This document shows, piece after piece, positions 26,304 to 35,514 of a stretch of DNA of 64,000 bases. The notes beneath the pieces were generated by a model. The model was not told the DNA's origin, made no database searches, and saw only the letters and a list, made by a program, of their open reading frames with translations. Position 1 is the stretch's first letter. Every line of letters starts with the position of its first letter. The stretch comes from Paraglaciecola polaris LMG 21857 (GTDB taxonomy: Bacteria; Pseudomonadota; Gammaproteobacteria; Enterobacterales; Alteromonadaceae). The stretch spans positions 1 to 64,000 of the forward strand of contig NZ_BAER01000023.1 in assembly GCF_000315055.1 (NCBI RefSeq). The letters run 5' to 3'. Made by a program: the position numbers and the translations under genes.

Positions 26304-27904
26304 AGGGCGTTGAAGAAAATGATCAATTGCTCTACATCGGTGGAATTTTCAGGTTTTTTGGTAATAGTGAATGGTATATCCAAGTTAGATTCAGTAAATC
26401 AAAGAAAAAATCTGTTCTAGCATCCCTTATACCTGATCTCTGTGTTGGTCGTTTTTATAATGTACCAGACATTAGTGATGCCAAAGGTAAAACGGCACTA
26501 ACAAGAACTAATTGGAGTAATGTTAAAGCTGTCAAAAGTGGAAAGGAACTTGCTCTTAATCCAATCAATGGGGTAAATAGAAGTGAAAAATATTTTCTGT
26601 TGCAGAAAAAGGACATGTGGTTAGCTATACCTCAACTTGAACTTGCTAGAAGTTTGTTTTTTCAAAATAATAAAATGTTTGGTTATGCACAGTCACCAGT
26701 AGCGTTAAATGTTGATTTTAGGAGATCAAACGTATCTCAAAGTAACTTGATGATTGAAGTAATGGATTCAGCGCAATTGTCTAAAGGGCAATTTGAAAAA
26801 TGTTTTAACGCAACACAACTCGCCTATACTCTTTGTGACTCGTCTGCCTTGAATTCATTTCTCTCAGTTCATGAAAACTTTCGATTGAAACAAAAAACTT
26901 CAAAGGTAGGTGGGTGTGAAGTTACTTGGTGGAATTTTGGTTTTAATTTGCCTAGTTTAAAAGGGGCAAAAATGGAAATGATGCTGTCAGAGCATATTTC
27001 AACTTATCAAGGCCAAAATCTATATGTCGCTAACGAGATTAAGGGCATTACAGGTATTCCGCACACACTTCCTTTAGACATTGAATTTATTAGTCAGAAA
27101 TGGGCAAAATTAGCTGTTTCTCAATCAACGTTAAATGAAGAAAAACTAGAGGTTGCGGGTGAGTTCATCATTGACGATGAACAAGGGGCTAGTAGTTTTT
27201 CGCAAACTAAAATTATTTCTTCTCATGGAATTGGCACGTTTTCCCTTTCACCAAATCGTTCAGCTAGAACTAAATCATCGAAGGGGAAAGTTCGAATCAT
27301 AAATGAAACCGGCGAAGCAGAGGTGAGTGGCTCAGAACTGATAAATACAGATCTTCCGACACTATTAGGTTCTGCAAGTGCCGCAATTTTTGTTGCAACT
27401 ACAGAAGATGATGGGGATGATAAAAATATATTTGATAATTTTAGGTCGATGTTAAAAAAACTATGCGAAGAGTCAGATTTGACATTAGCTGAACTTAGAA
27501 TACAAAAATTACGAAAAATTAAGGGCTTCAAATCACATATGAAGAAAGACGGTACTGGTACAAGAAAAGCCGCAGTAGCTCACCTGACTAGCCCATCTGA
27601 AAATTTTGAAACAATTACCCTAATTGATGTCGACCAGAGTGATTTTCCAACCTCAGGCAGCAAAAAAAGTCTTTCAACGTTAATTTTTAAATTCACCCAT
27701 CTGGATGACGCAAGGGCTAAAGCTGAAACTATTCTTGACGAATTAGTTATCAAATCGTTACGTTGGCCAAGGAACTCCTTTAAGAAAAATAATATTAGTA
27801 CACAAAATGCTAACCACCCTCCATATTATTGGGTAAGAAAAGTAGATGATGACGCGATTGATAGGTGGGTTGAAAAAACCAAAGAGAAAATTCAAAAATT
27901 GTGA
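26279..27904 (+). CDS. tnsE: TnsE target selector for replicating/conjugating DNA
   Basis: A 541-residue homologue of Tn7 TnsE (about 538 residues). The N terminus, LLYIGGIFRFFGNSEWYIQVRF, corresponds to the TnsE start. The segment IPQLELARSLFF near residue 113 is nearly identical to Tn7 TnsE. The C-terminal conserved domain ends with SLRWPRNSF and a W-rich tail, WVEKTKEKIQKL. TnsE guides insertion into mobile plasmids and lagging-strand DNA through the sliding clamp. The frame opens at a TTG (26279) inside the tnsD 3' end; no in-frame ATG lies near, so the start is uncertain. It gives this element both the glmS and the plasmid-targeting pathway. Confidence 0.92.
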   Translation: MVDRAYKIKGVEENDQLLYIGGIFRFFGNSEWYIQVRFSKSKKKSVLASLIPDLCVGRFYNVPDISDAKGKTALTRTNWSNVKAVKSGKELALNPINGVNRSEKYFLLQKKDMWLAIPQLELARSLFFQNNKMFGYAQSPVALNVDFRRSNVSQSNLMIEVMDSAQLSKGQFEKCFNATQLAYTLCDSSALNSFLSVHENFRLKQKTSKVGGCEVTWWNFGFNLPSLKGAKMEMMLSEHISTYQGQNLYVANEIKGITGIPHTLPLDIEFISQKWAKLAVSQSTLNEEKLEVAGEFIIDDEQGASSFSQTKIISSHGIGTFSLSPNRSARTKSSKGKVRIINETGEAEVSGSELINTDLPTLLGSASAAIFVATTEDDGDDKNIFDNFRSMLKKLCEESDLTLAELRIQKLRKIKGFKSHMKKDGTGTRKAAVAHLTSPSENFETITLIDVDQSDFPTSGSKKSLSTLIFKFTHLDDARAKAETILDELVIKSLRWPRNSFKKNNISTQNANHPPYYWVRKVDDDAIDRWVEKTKEKIQKL

Positions 27905-28281
27905 AGTAATGCAATTTAAGTAAGTTATCTATTCGCTCTCATTTAGTATCTCATTTTTAATCGATAGGTTTAAACTCCTATAGACTACTATGGGCGAGAG
28001 GCAGGCGTCACCTAGACTAGAAACAAAACTCTGCTTTCAGTGCGATAGCCGACTATCTTTTTTGTTGATTAATTAGGATAAGACGCCTGTTTGTATTTAC
28101 ATAAATTATAAGTTTCTCATATATTCAGGAAAATGACCCAATCGCGCTTTTTTGTCCTAAACGTAATTAGCTCCAATTCTTTGGAGCCATGGCCTAATGT
28201 CACTTTCGGAAACTTTACAATCATGGCACTATGGTTAAAAACGACCCATTGGATCGATATTAAATTGTTAGGAGGCTATAA
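27905..28281. other. Noncoding gap after tnsE
   Basis: No gene is seen in 377 bases. Short inverted repeats are present (for example GGAGCCATGGCC near 28182 against CCAATTCTTTGG). GTTAGGA at 28267-28273, immediately before the next ribosome site, matches an integron cassette boundary, discussed as its own feature. No terminator with a T run was found after tnsE. Confidence 0.4.
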
Positions 28282-28533
28282 ATGGAATTAGTGCAAGAGA
28301 TATGGACTTCGCTTAGGCCGTACCTCATAAAAATGGTTACAGATGTAATTATATCTGCTCTCCTATGGGTATTTTTGTGGTTATTTAAATTATTAACAAA
28401 GGTTTTAGAAATAGATGGTTGGGCTGGAGAGTGGATTGCGAATATTCATTCTTTAGGGGCTATTCTTGCATTCGCAGCATTTGGAATTCTCTTCCTTTTC
28501 GATGTAATAAAGCTGCATAAAGAAAGCCATTAG
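28282..28533 (+). CDS. Small two-span membrane protein
   Basis: An 83-residue protein with a strong ribosome site (AGGAGG, 6 bases before the ATG). Two hydrophobic spans are clear, about residues 20-38 (DVIISALLWVFLWLFKLL) and 57-77 (LGAILAFAAFGILFLFDVI), joined by a short loop. I do not recognise a family. It is followed after 10 bases by another membrane protein on the same strand, so they probably work together. Confidence 0.65.
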   Translation: MELVQEIWTSLRPYLIKMVTDVIISALLWVFLWLFKLLTKVLEIDGWAGEWIANIHSLGAILAFAAFGILFLFDVIKLHKESH

Positions 28534-28543
28534 GGGGTAAGCT

Positions 28544-29287
28544 GTGGATACATTTATAAATAGAATCAAAGTTACATCGCTTTCATGGTTAGCCGCTACG
28601 TTATTAGGCTCACTTCTTATAAGTTTTGAGGCCAATAAAAACCTGACCGTCGTTATTGCTATCCTTGGATTTGCAATATCTTATTACTATTTTGTAGTTA
28701 GAATCACGACCAACAAAAACCTTCTCGTAGCAAAAGGTAAAACGGAAACTAGTGATTTATCAAGAATTCGAGATAGGGCCATTCAGCTTTATCAATTCAA
28801 TAGCTCTTGGGCCCTAAAATATTCTAACGAAAGGGTTGAGAGTGCATATCTTCAAGCACTGCTAAGAACAATTGATGAAGACGAGTTATTCCAAGAGAAA
28901 AGAACCTCTCACTTTAGCGAGCTATTCACTACATACTTAACTACTTTTGATACCGTCTACAGGAAGAGTTATTTATCTATAGATGAAGTCATGATTGAGC
29001 TGCAAAACAAAGAGAAACAAACAGGGCTACAGTCAGAGTTCGTCAGCTACCTCAGTTCACACATTGTTAAAACGCTAGAAAGCAAATATATAGGTGATGT
29101 TCAACTAATATATAAAGTTGAAGATGAGCATCTAATTGTAAAAAAGGTCTTTACAAATTGGTTTGGTATCAGGATAGCATCTTTTATTAGAGCTATTGAT
29201 TCAAATAAAGATCAACTTGGATTGTCAGAAATTATTGGCCTTGAATTGCCACCTCCTAACAAGTCAAGTCAGCAGGATGGCAACTAA
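28544..29287 (+). CDS. Hypothetical membrane-anchored protein
   Basis: A 247-residue protein starting at a GTG with AGGGGGTAAG upstream. Two N-terminal membrane spans (about residues 12-30 and 35-55) are followed by a soluble, mostly helical cytoplasmic domain of about 190 residues. There are no recognised catalytic motifs. It pairs with the small membrane protein just upstream. The C terminus, PPPNKSSQQDGN, reads into an attC-like sequence. The layout of a small membrane protein plus a membrane-anchored soluble domain is seen in some effector pairs, but nothing here proves function. Confidence 0.65.
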   Translation: MDTFINRIKVTSLSWLAATLLGSLLISFEANKNLTVVIAILGFAISYYYFVVRITTNKNLLVAKGKTETSDLSRIRDRAIQLYQFNSSWALKYSNERVESAYLQALLRTIDEDELFQEKRTSHFSELFTTYLTTFDTVYRKSYLSIDEVMIELQNKEKQTGLQSEFVSYLSSHIVKTLESKYIGDVQLIYKVEDEHLIVKKVFTNWFGIRIASFIRAIDSNKDQLGLSEIIGLELPPPNKSSQQDGN

Positions 29288-29417
29288 CATTACCGTCCGC
29301 TAAACAACAAAAGTGATCGTTCGGCTGTTAGTTCACGATGAACCGCTAAATAGGCACGAAGTAGTCTGTCAGGTTTGATAAAGCTCTGTATACACCATAT
29401 GTTTGATTGAGTTCGTA

Positions 29418-29645
29418 TTATTCAATTAAGCATATTTCAGCTACAAAAGCACCATTCTCCCAGTGACCCAGAGACACACCGTCAAGTGTTTCTCGCTCAA
29501 TATAGTCGGGAAAATCAGGGGCTACACCATAAAGTGTTTCGCCTTTTTTTAGCAACTTTTTACGCAATGCGCCTGATTGACTATCACGTTCGATTTCTTC
29601 ACTGAGTGTCAATATATCTATGTCATCAATCATAATTAAGCTCAC
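29418..29645 (-). CDS. Small acidic hypothetical protein
   Basis: A 75-residue acidic protein (many D/E in the first 20 residues) that I do not recognise. Its start lies inside the upstream gene (20-base overlap with 29626-29952), which implies translational coupling. Methionines at residues 1 and 5 are both possible starts. The pair is opposite in direction to all its neighbours, in the manner of a toxin-antitoxin or a phage-type cassette. Confidence 0.5.
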   Translation of the reverse strand: MSLIMIDDIDILTLSEEIERDSQSGALRKKLLKKGETLYGVAPDFPDYIERETLDGVSLGHWENGAFVAEICLIE

Positions 29646-29952
29646 TATATCTTTGTTTCCTAATGTCCTCTACATCAAGCAATTGACACTCAACATCATG
29701 GTTTTCAGCAAATGCTTGGAGTTTGGCTTCTGTCCTGTTTAAATCACGCTTATAGCGGCAAAAGAAACCATAAACACTCTCATTATCTTGTCGTATCGCA
29801 CGAAGATCGTTTAAGCCACCGTCGATGTTGAAATGACGATCATTTATCGGGTGAGCTTGATTAGCATTACATTGCTCGCGTGCAAATGCTGAAAGTACCT
29901 CTTGAACTGATGACGTAGCTTTGATCTGCAACGCAGATTTACAATATGGCAT
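29626..29952 (-). CDS. Hypothetical protein paired with 29418-29645
   Basis: A 108-residue protein with no family that I recognise. It is soluble, with an N-terminal segment MPYCKSALQIKATSSVQEVLSAFAREQC and a mixed charge. It is the first gene of a two-gene minus-strand unit overlapping by 20 bases. There is no signal peptide. Small size, tight coupling and isolation between unrelated cargo genes suggest a two-part module, with type II toxin-antitoxin only a guess. Confidence 0.5.
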   Translation of the reverse strand: MPYCKSALQIKATSSVQEVLSAFAREQCNANQAHPINDRHFNIDGGLNDLRAIRQDNESVYGFFCRYKRDLNRTEAKLQAFAENHDVECQLLDVEDIRKQRYSELNYD

Positions 29953-30119
29953 TTGAAGACTTCAATGATTAGCAGTATGAAAAAGTATAGCGCAGTATTA
30001 ATTTGTCGTCATGCCTAGAGGTTAAACTCAAAATCATTCAAAATGTAAGATAATATAACCACTTTACAACCGCATTAAAATAAACCACACTGGGCTTAAC
30101 TTGTATTTTATTTGTACGA

Positions 30120-30989
30120 ATGATGTTTGAAGAACTTGGTTTTGCCCAAAAACAACGCCTCGCTTACATAGATTTTTGCCTATTGTTTAAAGGCTCAATT
30201 TATCGTCAGGATTTAATTAACCGTTTTGAGGTTGGCCTTTCGGCTGCGTCTCGTGATTTCAACATATATAAAGAGTTTGCTCCCAAAAATCTTTCTTACG
30301 ATTCGCGTGAAAAACGGTATTTTCAAACAGAACAGTTTCTTCCTCTTTTTGAACATGATGCGAAGCGTACCTTGGTCAAACTTGCCAATGACATTTCAGA
30401 TGGGTTTGATGCGATTGGTGATGTCCATTTCCCGGTAGAGTCTCCTTCTAGCCTAAATGTACCTGACATTTTCATCGTAGCGCGGTTAGTGCAAGCCATT
30501 CTCAATAACAAAGCGGTAAACGTTATCTACACGTCTCTTTCAAGTGGTTCAGGGGCAAGAGAGTTAGTGCCTCATTCAATTGTAGACAATGGCTTACGCT
30601 GGCACATACGAGCCTTTGACCGCAAGAGCCAAAGCTTCAGAGATTTTGTATTAACTCGCATTAGTAAAGTTTCAATTAAAAATACCCCAGAAGCACATGA
30701 GCTGGTGGAAGTTGACAAAGAATGGCAGCGTTTAATTCCGCTACAGTTGGTGCCGCATCCTAAAAACGTGGATTACCCAACCGCAATTGAAATGGACTAC
30801 GGAATGGAAAACAGCCAACTACTAATCGAAGTGCGAGCTTCTATGACAGGCTATCTGCTTAGGCGTTGGAATGTAGACTGTACTGAACGCGGCACATTAA
30901 TCGGAGCGGAATACCAGCTTTGGCTACAGAATCGTTTTACGCTTCGGGATATTGAGAATCTTGCAATTGCGCCGGGGCACAAGGAATAA
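30120..30989 (+). CDS. WYL-domain transcription regulator, BrxR/CapW-like
   Basis: A 289-residue protein with an N-terminal winged helix (residues 10-70: RLAYIDFCLLFKGSIYRQDLINRFEVGLSAASRDF), a WYL domain (about 125-195, with SGARELVPHSIVDNGLRWHIRAFD) and a C-terminal extension, the three-part layout of BrxR/CapW repressors. These control anti-phage operons and are thought to sense a small ligand or nucleic acid through the WYL pocket. It lies 256 bases upstream of zorA on the same strand, so the Zorya-led operon is its likely target. ATG occurs twice at the start (30120 and 30123); the second may be used. Confidence 0.85.
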   Translation: MMFEELGFAQKQRLAYIDFCLLFKGSIYRQDLINRFEVGLSAASRDFNIYKEFAPKNLSYDSREKRYFQTEQFLPLFEHDAKRTLVKLANDISDGFDAIGDVHFPVESPSSLNVPDIFIVARLVQAILNNKAVNVIYTSLSSGSGARELVPHSIVDNGLRWHIRAFDRKSQSFRDFVLTRISKVSIKNTPEAHELVEVDKEWQRLIPLQLVPHPKNVDYPTAIEMDYGMENSQLLIEVRASMTGYLLRRWNVDCTERGTLIGAEYQLWLQNRFTLRDIENLAIAPGHKE

Positions 30990-31245
30990 ATATGGAAAAT
31001 TAAAGGTTAGCAGTAATTAGAATGCAGAACCGGATTTTGAGCAATAACATCAATCTTAAAGTTTAAAAGTCGGTAAAAAATATTAAATTTTAATTAACAA
31101 TGAAAAATATAAAGTGACATGTAAGACTCAGTACTAACAATACAAGTCATTGATAAATAAGACTTGATATAAGAATAAATAACATATTTAAATGTTAGTT
31201 AAGTATATGGCTTTGGATGTATTTCACTACTAAAAGGACTAAATA
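30990..31245. promoter_or_regulatory. Probable promoter region of the Zorya-led operon
   Basis: This 256-base AT-rich gap separates the WYL regulator from zorA. A ribosome site, AAAAGGAC, lies 6 bases before the zorA ATG. Runs of A/T such as TATTAAATTTTAATTAACAATG could hold promoter elements, but no clear -35/-10 pair or palindrome stands out, so WYL-regulator operators cannot be placed. Confidence 0.4.
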
Positions 31246-33324
31246 ATGGCAAGTGAAAAGCAAATCGAACTTTCATGGTTACTCCCAGACCTAACGCAAC
31301 TGAACTTCCCTCCAGAAACAGGGCTAGAATTAAGTAGCTTGTTTGTTATTAGCTTATGGGCCATTACTCTCTTCGCAACAATCGTTTTTTTAATCAAATA
31401 TTTTCGCACACGAAGCCGTCTGAATTGGCTTTTCAAATTATTGAAAAACCTTGAACGTGAAAATGTAGCAAATAAACGTATAGATCTTCTTAAAGAAGCA
31501 AAAACACGAGATAAAGATATAGGTTTTTTATGGATGGAGTTTGACGAAACATTAGTCGAAGTTCAACGAGGCGAAACCGTAGAACTTAGAAATACTCTTG
31601 ATGCTGGCCATTTCTTTAATTCTTTCACATTGGCAAGTGGTGTAACTGAAAATAGACTGGTTGCAGCCGTTCCGGGGTTTCTCACAGCTCTTGGTGTAAT
31701 AGGAACTTTTGTAGGGCTTCAGTTAGGTTTAGGGAAGCTTGAACTCGGTGCAGGAGTGGACGTTAAAGATATGCAAAATGGTGTCGCCGGAGTTGTTGAA
31801 GGTGCAAAGGTTGCATTTTTAACCTCAGTTTGGGGCGTTGCTTTAAGTGTGTTTTTCAACTTCGGTGAAAAATGGTTAGAGCAGAAAACTCGCAGTAAAA
31901 TAAGAAAAATTGAAAATAAAGTCGACTGGTTATTTCCACGTATTCGGCCAGAAGAACAACTGCAAATTATCTCGGACAATAGCTCAGAGTCGAGGGAAGT
32001 ACTGCAAGGGTTAGCGGAGCAAATTGGTGAGAAGATGCAAGAAGCTATGATTACAGCCACTCAAGGTATTCAATCCAGTCTCGAAACTAGCCTTTCTGAA
32101 ATCATGGCTCCTGCCATTAACAAGCTTGTAGATGAGACCTCTGAAGGTAATCAAAAAGCACTGGAAGGGCTACTAGAAAGCTTTATGGATGGCTTTGGTC
32201 AGGCAGGAAATCAGCAACGTGCAGCACTTGACGATGTATCTGCCAAAGTTAATCAGTCAGTAGAAGCCATGCAAACCACCATGACAGGCTTTGTTGAGCA
32301 GCTACAAAAATCACAGGCCGAATCTGGTGATAGAGAAAAAGCCTTGATTGCAGATATTTCAAATCAGGTTAGCAGTTTGTCTACCCAGTCTGAGTCCATT
32401 CACCAAAAACTAACTTTATTTGTAGAAAATCAAATTGGTGATATGTCATCGGATTTACAAAAACGCGAAGAGGCATCAGCCAAGCGTGATGCAGAACTTG
32501 TTATTACTATCAAATCTCAAGTCGATGAGTTAGTAGACAATTCGCGCAAACAAGGCGAAACACTCACTAATTTCGTGACAGCTCAGCTTCAGGGATTAAC
32601 AGAATCCTTTGATGAGCGAGAGAAGCGAAGCGTTGATTTAGAAACATCCCGAAATGATAGGATTGAAAAACAAACTGAAGCTATTTCAACCTTATCAAAT
32701 GAAATATTGAGGTCTGTTGAAAAGTCAGTAGCTGACCAAGTTAGTTCCGTTCAACAACTTATAAATCAAGGGCAAACACTACAAAACAGCATTAATTCCT
32801 CAGTAGAAGCAAGCGCTCAGGCTTCTCAGGCAATGAAAGAATCGTCAACAGAGTTAAAAGTATCCGCAGACAGTATGAAGATACTTAGCTCGCATGTTAA
32901 TGAGGCTGGAAACAAACTATCTGGGGCTATTAAATCAGCGGTAGAGAGTACAGCTGATTTAGCACAACAAAATCAACTTTCTGCCCAAAAAATGGAAAAC
33001 TTGCGTGATAACTTGTTGGATGATGTGTCCCGTTTTGGTGACCTTACCACGCAACTTAGTGAGCTAATTGAAAGCGCAGCGACAACGTTTAATGGTCTAA
33101 AAATTACACAAAAAGAATTTATCGGTGAATTAAAAGATGAAGTTGATGACCTTGGACAAAAAATGACGAATATGCTTAACGAGTATTCGCAGCAAGCTAA
33201 CGGCCAGACGGCTAAGCATCTTGGGGTTTGGTCGCAATCAGTGACTGATTATAATGTTCAAATGAATAGCGCCATTAAAGCACTTTCTAGTGTAGTGGAT
33301 GAAATGCAAGTAAAGTTGGGGTAA
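31246..33324 (+). CDS. zorA: ZorA, MotA-like membrane proton-channel subunit of Zorya
   Basis: A 692-residue protein with the ZorA layout. An N-terminal span (about residues 25-48) is followed by MotA/ExbB-type spans near 130-155 (PGFLTALGVIGTFVGLQLGL) and 180-205 (GAKVAFLTSVWGVALSVFFNF). A very long alpha-helical/coiled-coil tail runs from about 230 to 690 (many SQAMKESS-type heptads). ZorA and ZorB form an inner-membrane motor that senses phage-induced envelope change, and the tail carries the signal into the cell. zorB begins 3 bases downstream. It is the first gene of a nine-gene same-strand run. Confidence 0.93.
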   Translation: MASEKQIELSWLLPDLTQLNFPPETGLELSSLFVISLWAITLFATIVFLIKYFRTRSRLNWLFKLLKNLERENVANKRIDLLKEAKTRDKDIGFLWMEFDETLVEVQRGETVELRNTLDAGHFFNSFTLASGVTENRLVAAVPGFLTALGVIGTFVGLQLGLGKLELGAGVDVKDMQNGVAGVVEGAKVAFLTSVWGVALSVFFNFGEKWLEQKTRSKIRKIENKVDWLFPRIRPEEQLQIISDNSSESREVLQGLAEQIGEKMQEAMITATQGIQSSLETSLSEIMAPAINKLVDETSEGNQKALEGLLESFMDGFGQAGNQQRAALDDVSAKVNQSVEAMQTTMTGFVEQLQKSQAESGDREKALIADISNQVSSLSTQSESIHQKLTLFVENQIGDMSSDLQKREEASAKRDAELVITIKSQVDELVDNSRKQGETLTNFVTAQLQGLTESFDEREKRSVDLETSRNDRIEKQTEAISTLSNEILRSVEKSVADQVSSVQQLINQGQTLQNSINSSVEASAQASQAMKESSTELKVSADSMKILSSHVNEAGNKLSGAIKSAVESTADLAQQNQLSAQKMENLRDNLLDDVSRFGDLTTQLSELIESAATTFNGLKITQKEFIGELKDEVDDLGQKMTNMLNEYSQQANGQTAKHLGVWSQSVTDYNVQMNSAIKALSSVVDEMQVKLG

Positions 33325-33327
33325 CAA

Positions 33328-34059
33328 ATGGATAGGTTCCTTTCACGTGGCAGTGCAAAAGTAGATGAAGAAAATCCCTACTGGATGTCGTTCTCAGACT
33401 TAATGTCAGGGTTGTTGGTAATTTTTATACTTGCCGCTGTAGCACTGATTATTGAGTTAACTCAAAAGTCTCAGAACATTGACGCTAGTATTGCCGAATT
33501 TAAGAAAGCCGAAGAAGCTCGTAGCAGTATCCTATTTGATATTAAGGAAGAATTAGCTAAACAGAATATTCACGTCGAGATTGTGGAAAATGATACCGTA
33601 CTGCGGATACCAGAGGGTACACTTTCATTTGAATCCGCAAAAGATACCTTGCCACAAGATGAGACTACTCAGCTTGAAGTGCGTGCAATAGGTATGGCTC
33701 TTCATAAAGCTATAACAACCAATGAACGATGGAAGTACCTTGATACAGTATTTGTAGAAGGTCATACAGACAGTGTGGGGATCTGGTATAGAGGTAAAGG
33801 AAACTGGGGCCTTTCAGCAGACCGAGCTGTTTCTATTTGGAAGCTCTGGCAAACAGAGATCCCGGTTGAACCCAAATTAATTGAGCTTAAAAACTTCAAT
33901 GATCAGTTACTTTTTTCTGTTAGTGGTTATGCCGATACAAGACGAGTTGATTTAACTGAAGAAACAGAAGAGCAAAGAGCTAAAAATCGCCGAATTGATA
34001 TCCGCTTCACGGTGAAAAAACCCAAGATAGAAGACTACGAAAAAGCTAAAGATGTTTAA
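33328..34059 (+). CDS. zorB: ZorB, MotB/OmpA-like peptidoglycan-anchored subunit of Zorya
   Basis: A 243-residue protein with one N-terminal span (residues 25-44, LMSGLLVIFILAAVALIIEL). It is preceded by the MotB-type acidic residue D24 in SFSDLMSG, the expected ion-channel aspartate. An OmpA-like peptidoglycan-binding domain follows (about 90-235), with FVEGHTDSVG near 143 and the C-terminal NRRIDIRF motif. ZorB anchors the ZorA ring to the cell wall. It lies 3 bases from zorA and about 27 bases from the preferred zorC start. Confidence 0.93.
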   Translation: MDRFLSRGSAKVDEENPYWMSFSDLMSGLLVIFILAAVALIIELTQKSQNIDASIAEFKKAEEARSSILFDIKEELAKQNIHVEIVENDTVLRIPEGTLSFESAKDTLPQDETTQLEVRAIGMALHKAITTNERWKYLDTVFVEGHTDSVGIWYRGKGNWGLSADRAVSIWKLWQTEIPVEPKLIELKNFNDQLLFSVSGYADTRRVDLTEETEEQRAKNRRIDIRFTVKKPKIEDYEKAKDV

Positions 34060-34086
34060 AAATTACTTGAGCTGGTGGAGCTATCA

Positions 34087-35514
34087 ATGACTTTTTTCTT
34101 AAGTGATTCTGTATATAGAAATAATATATTAATCATGGAACAGCTGACTAAAGAGCAAAAAAGTATTGCTAAAAAAGCTGGTACAGATAATCCAAAATTC
34201 GAAGCTGCGTGGAGTAAACTGTTTAACCTATTATCGCGAGATTGTTTTGACCTATTTTCAATCGAGGACAGGTTTGATGTCAGAGCGTTATCAATCGCGT
34301 TAACCGCGAATAGTCAATTACGAAGTGCCATCAAAATTAATAAAACCTTACTCAATAAAGTGTCCGAAGTCCTACCGTCAGGTAGCAATTTATTTATGGA
34401 ATCTCTATTTCAATACTTTCTTAGCAATTTTAATTCTATAAATGACCCCAACGAAATAGGTGATTGGCTTTGTAAAGAACGTAAACGCAAAGGACTATTT
34501 CACAGCGCAGAAGAAAAAATTCTCTGTAGTGAAGGGCCAACATTTTTGGCCAAACAAGCTATAAAGCTAGAAACTAATTTCGAACAGCAAGTTAAAAATT
34601 GGCAGTTGGATCTTTATGCTTCAGGAGACTTTGTCAAACAATCACAATCAATCTATTTTGTTGAACAGCTACAAAACATACCTGTTAATCAACCCCACGA
34701 CTTGCTCGAAGAAGTTAGCAAAAAAAGCGTAGCAAACAGTCGTTATGATGCATCCGATCTTATAGGTCATGTTGCACTGAGGATACTAATTGATCGCGCG
34801 CCCTCTCAGAATGTTGATGAGAGTTGGCAGAATGCAGTGATCGCAATTGCAGGTGACCCACGTGTGCCTAAAAGTCATCCAAGATATAGTAAGTGGTGGA
34901 GTCAATTAACCAAAATACAGAGTAAAAAAGTTCAAGGATGGTTGTCCAAACTGGATCTCAAATTATTCTTAGAGGCGCTGGAAGATTACTCGAAAAGTTC
35001 ACGTGACAATGACATGATGCGAATGTTTCCTTCAAGAAAGCATTTCTTAGAGGGGATGCATGAAGCTGGCACAATAGTACATACGAAGCTTTATCTATCC
35101 AAAAAAGCTGACAAGTACATACGTAAAAACTACAAACCTGAACATATACCAGACTATTCCATTGTTGAAGATGGTGACCGTTCTATCATTTACGCTGAAT
35201 TGACCAATGGTCATATGATCGAGGGCAGTCATAATTGTCAAATATGGTTCTACAGGAATTTACATGAGTCAGCGCCTGTCGTTAAGTTCGGTCGCCAAAG
35301 AGAACGGTATCGCTCTTTAACTGTTGGTCTTAATGAAACTATGTATAAGTACGGTTGCGAAGCATACGATAATTTTACTCATTCACCTTCTAACTTTAGT
35401 TGGCAGCGGCGTTCTATTGAAGTGCTACAGGCCATAGGTGTTCAAATTAAAGCGTCAGATGTTCTAAGTACAAGTGATTACAATAAGTACAAACGCTTTT
35501 ACGGAGTAGGCTAA
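34087..35514 (+). CDS. zorC: ZorC, EH-signature protein of type I Zorya
   Basis: The frame opens at a GTG (34075), but the ATG at 34087 has GGAG 6 bases upstream and is preferred, giving 475 residues; an ATG at 34135 is also possible. It is identified as ZorC by position and size, and by the C-terminal EH-signature region with KWWSQL...VQGWL and the later FPSRKHFLEGMHEAGT and FKHSP-like NFTHSPSNFSWQ segments. ZorC binds DNA together with ZorD and is needed for defence in type I systems. Its stop overlaps the zorD start by one base. Confidence 0.85.
   Translation: MTFFLSDSVYRNNILIMEQLTKEQKSIAKKAGTDNPKFEAAWSKLFNLLSRDCFDLFSIEDRFDVRALSIALTANSQLRSAIKINKTLLNKVSEVLPSGSNLFMESLFQYFLSNFNSINDPNEIGDWLCKERKRKGLFHSAEEKILCSEGPTFLAKQAIKLETNFEQQVKNWQLDLYASGDFVKQSQSIYFVEQLQNIPVNQPHDLLEEVSKKSVANSRYDASDLIGHVALRILIDRAPSQNVDESWQNAVIAIAGDPRVPKSHPRYSKWWSQLTKIQSKKVQGWLSKLDLKLFLEALEDYSKSSRDNDMMRMFPSRKHFLEGMHEAGTIVHTKLYLSKKADKYIRKNYKPEHIPDYSIVEDGDRSIIYAELTNGHMIEGSHNCQIWFYRNLHESAPVVKFGRQRERYRSLTVGLNETMYKYGCEAYDNFTHSPSNFSWQRRSIEVLQAIGVQIKASDVLSTSDYNKYKRFYGVG

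Larger units (their letters stand above)
28267..29333 (+). other. Possible integron-type gene cassette with an attC-like end
   Basis: The segment begins with GTTAGGA (28267-28273). After two same-strand genes it reaches TCCTAAC (29254-29260), the exact reverse complement, then an 80-base stretch that ends in GTTAGTT (29327-29333). That is the core-site logic of an integron cassette (GTTRRRY at the start, RYYYAAC opening its attC). The last gene also runs into the attC with the characteristic reading NKSSQQ. However, the 7-mers fit the consensus imperfectly (GTTAGGA ends in A), the inner L boxes pair poorly, and no integrase gene is present. Treat as a candidate only. Confidence 0.35.

Noticed and set aside
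31719-32060. Long open frames on the strand opposite to zorA, and many others opposite to glmS, glmU, hsdM and hsdR
   Set aside because: They are shadows of well-supported genes. None has a ribosome site or recognisable motif.
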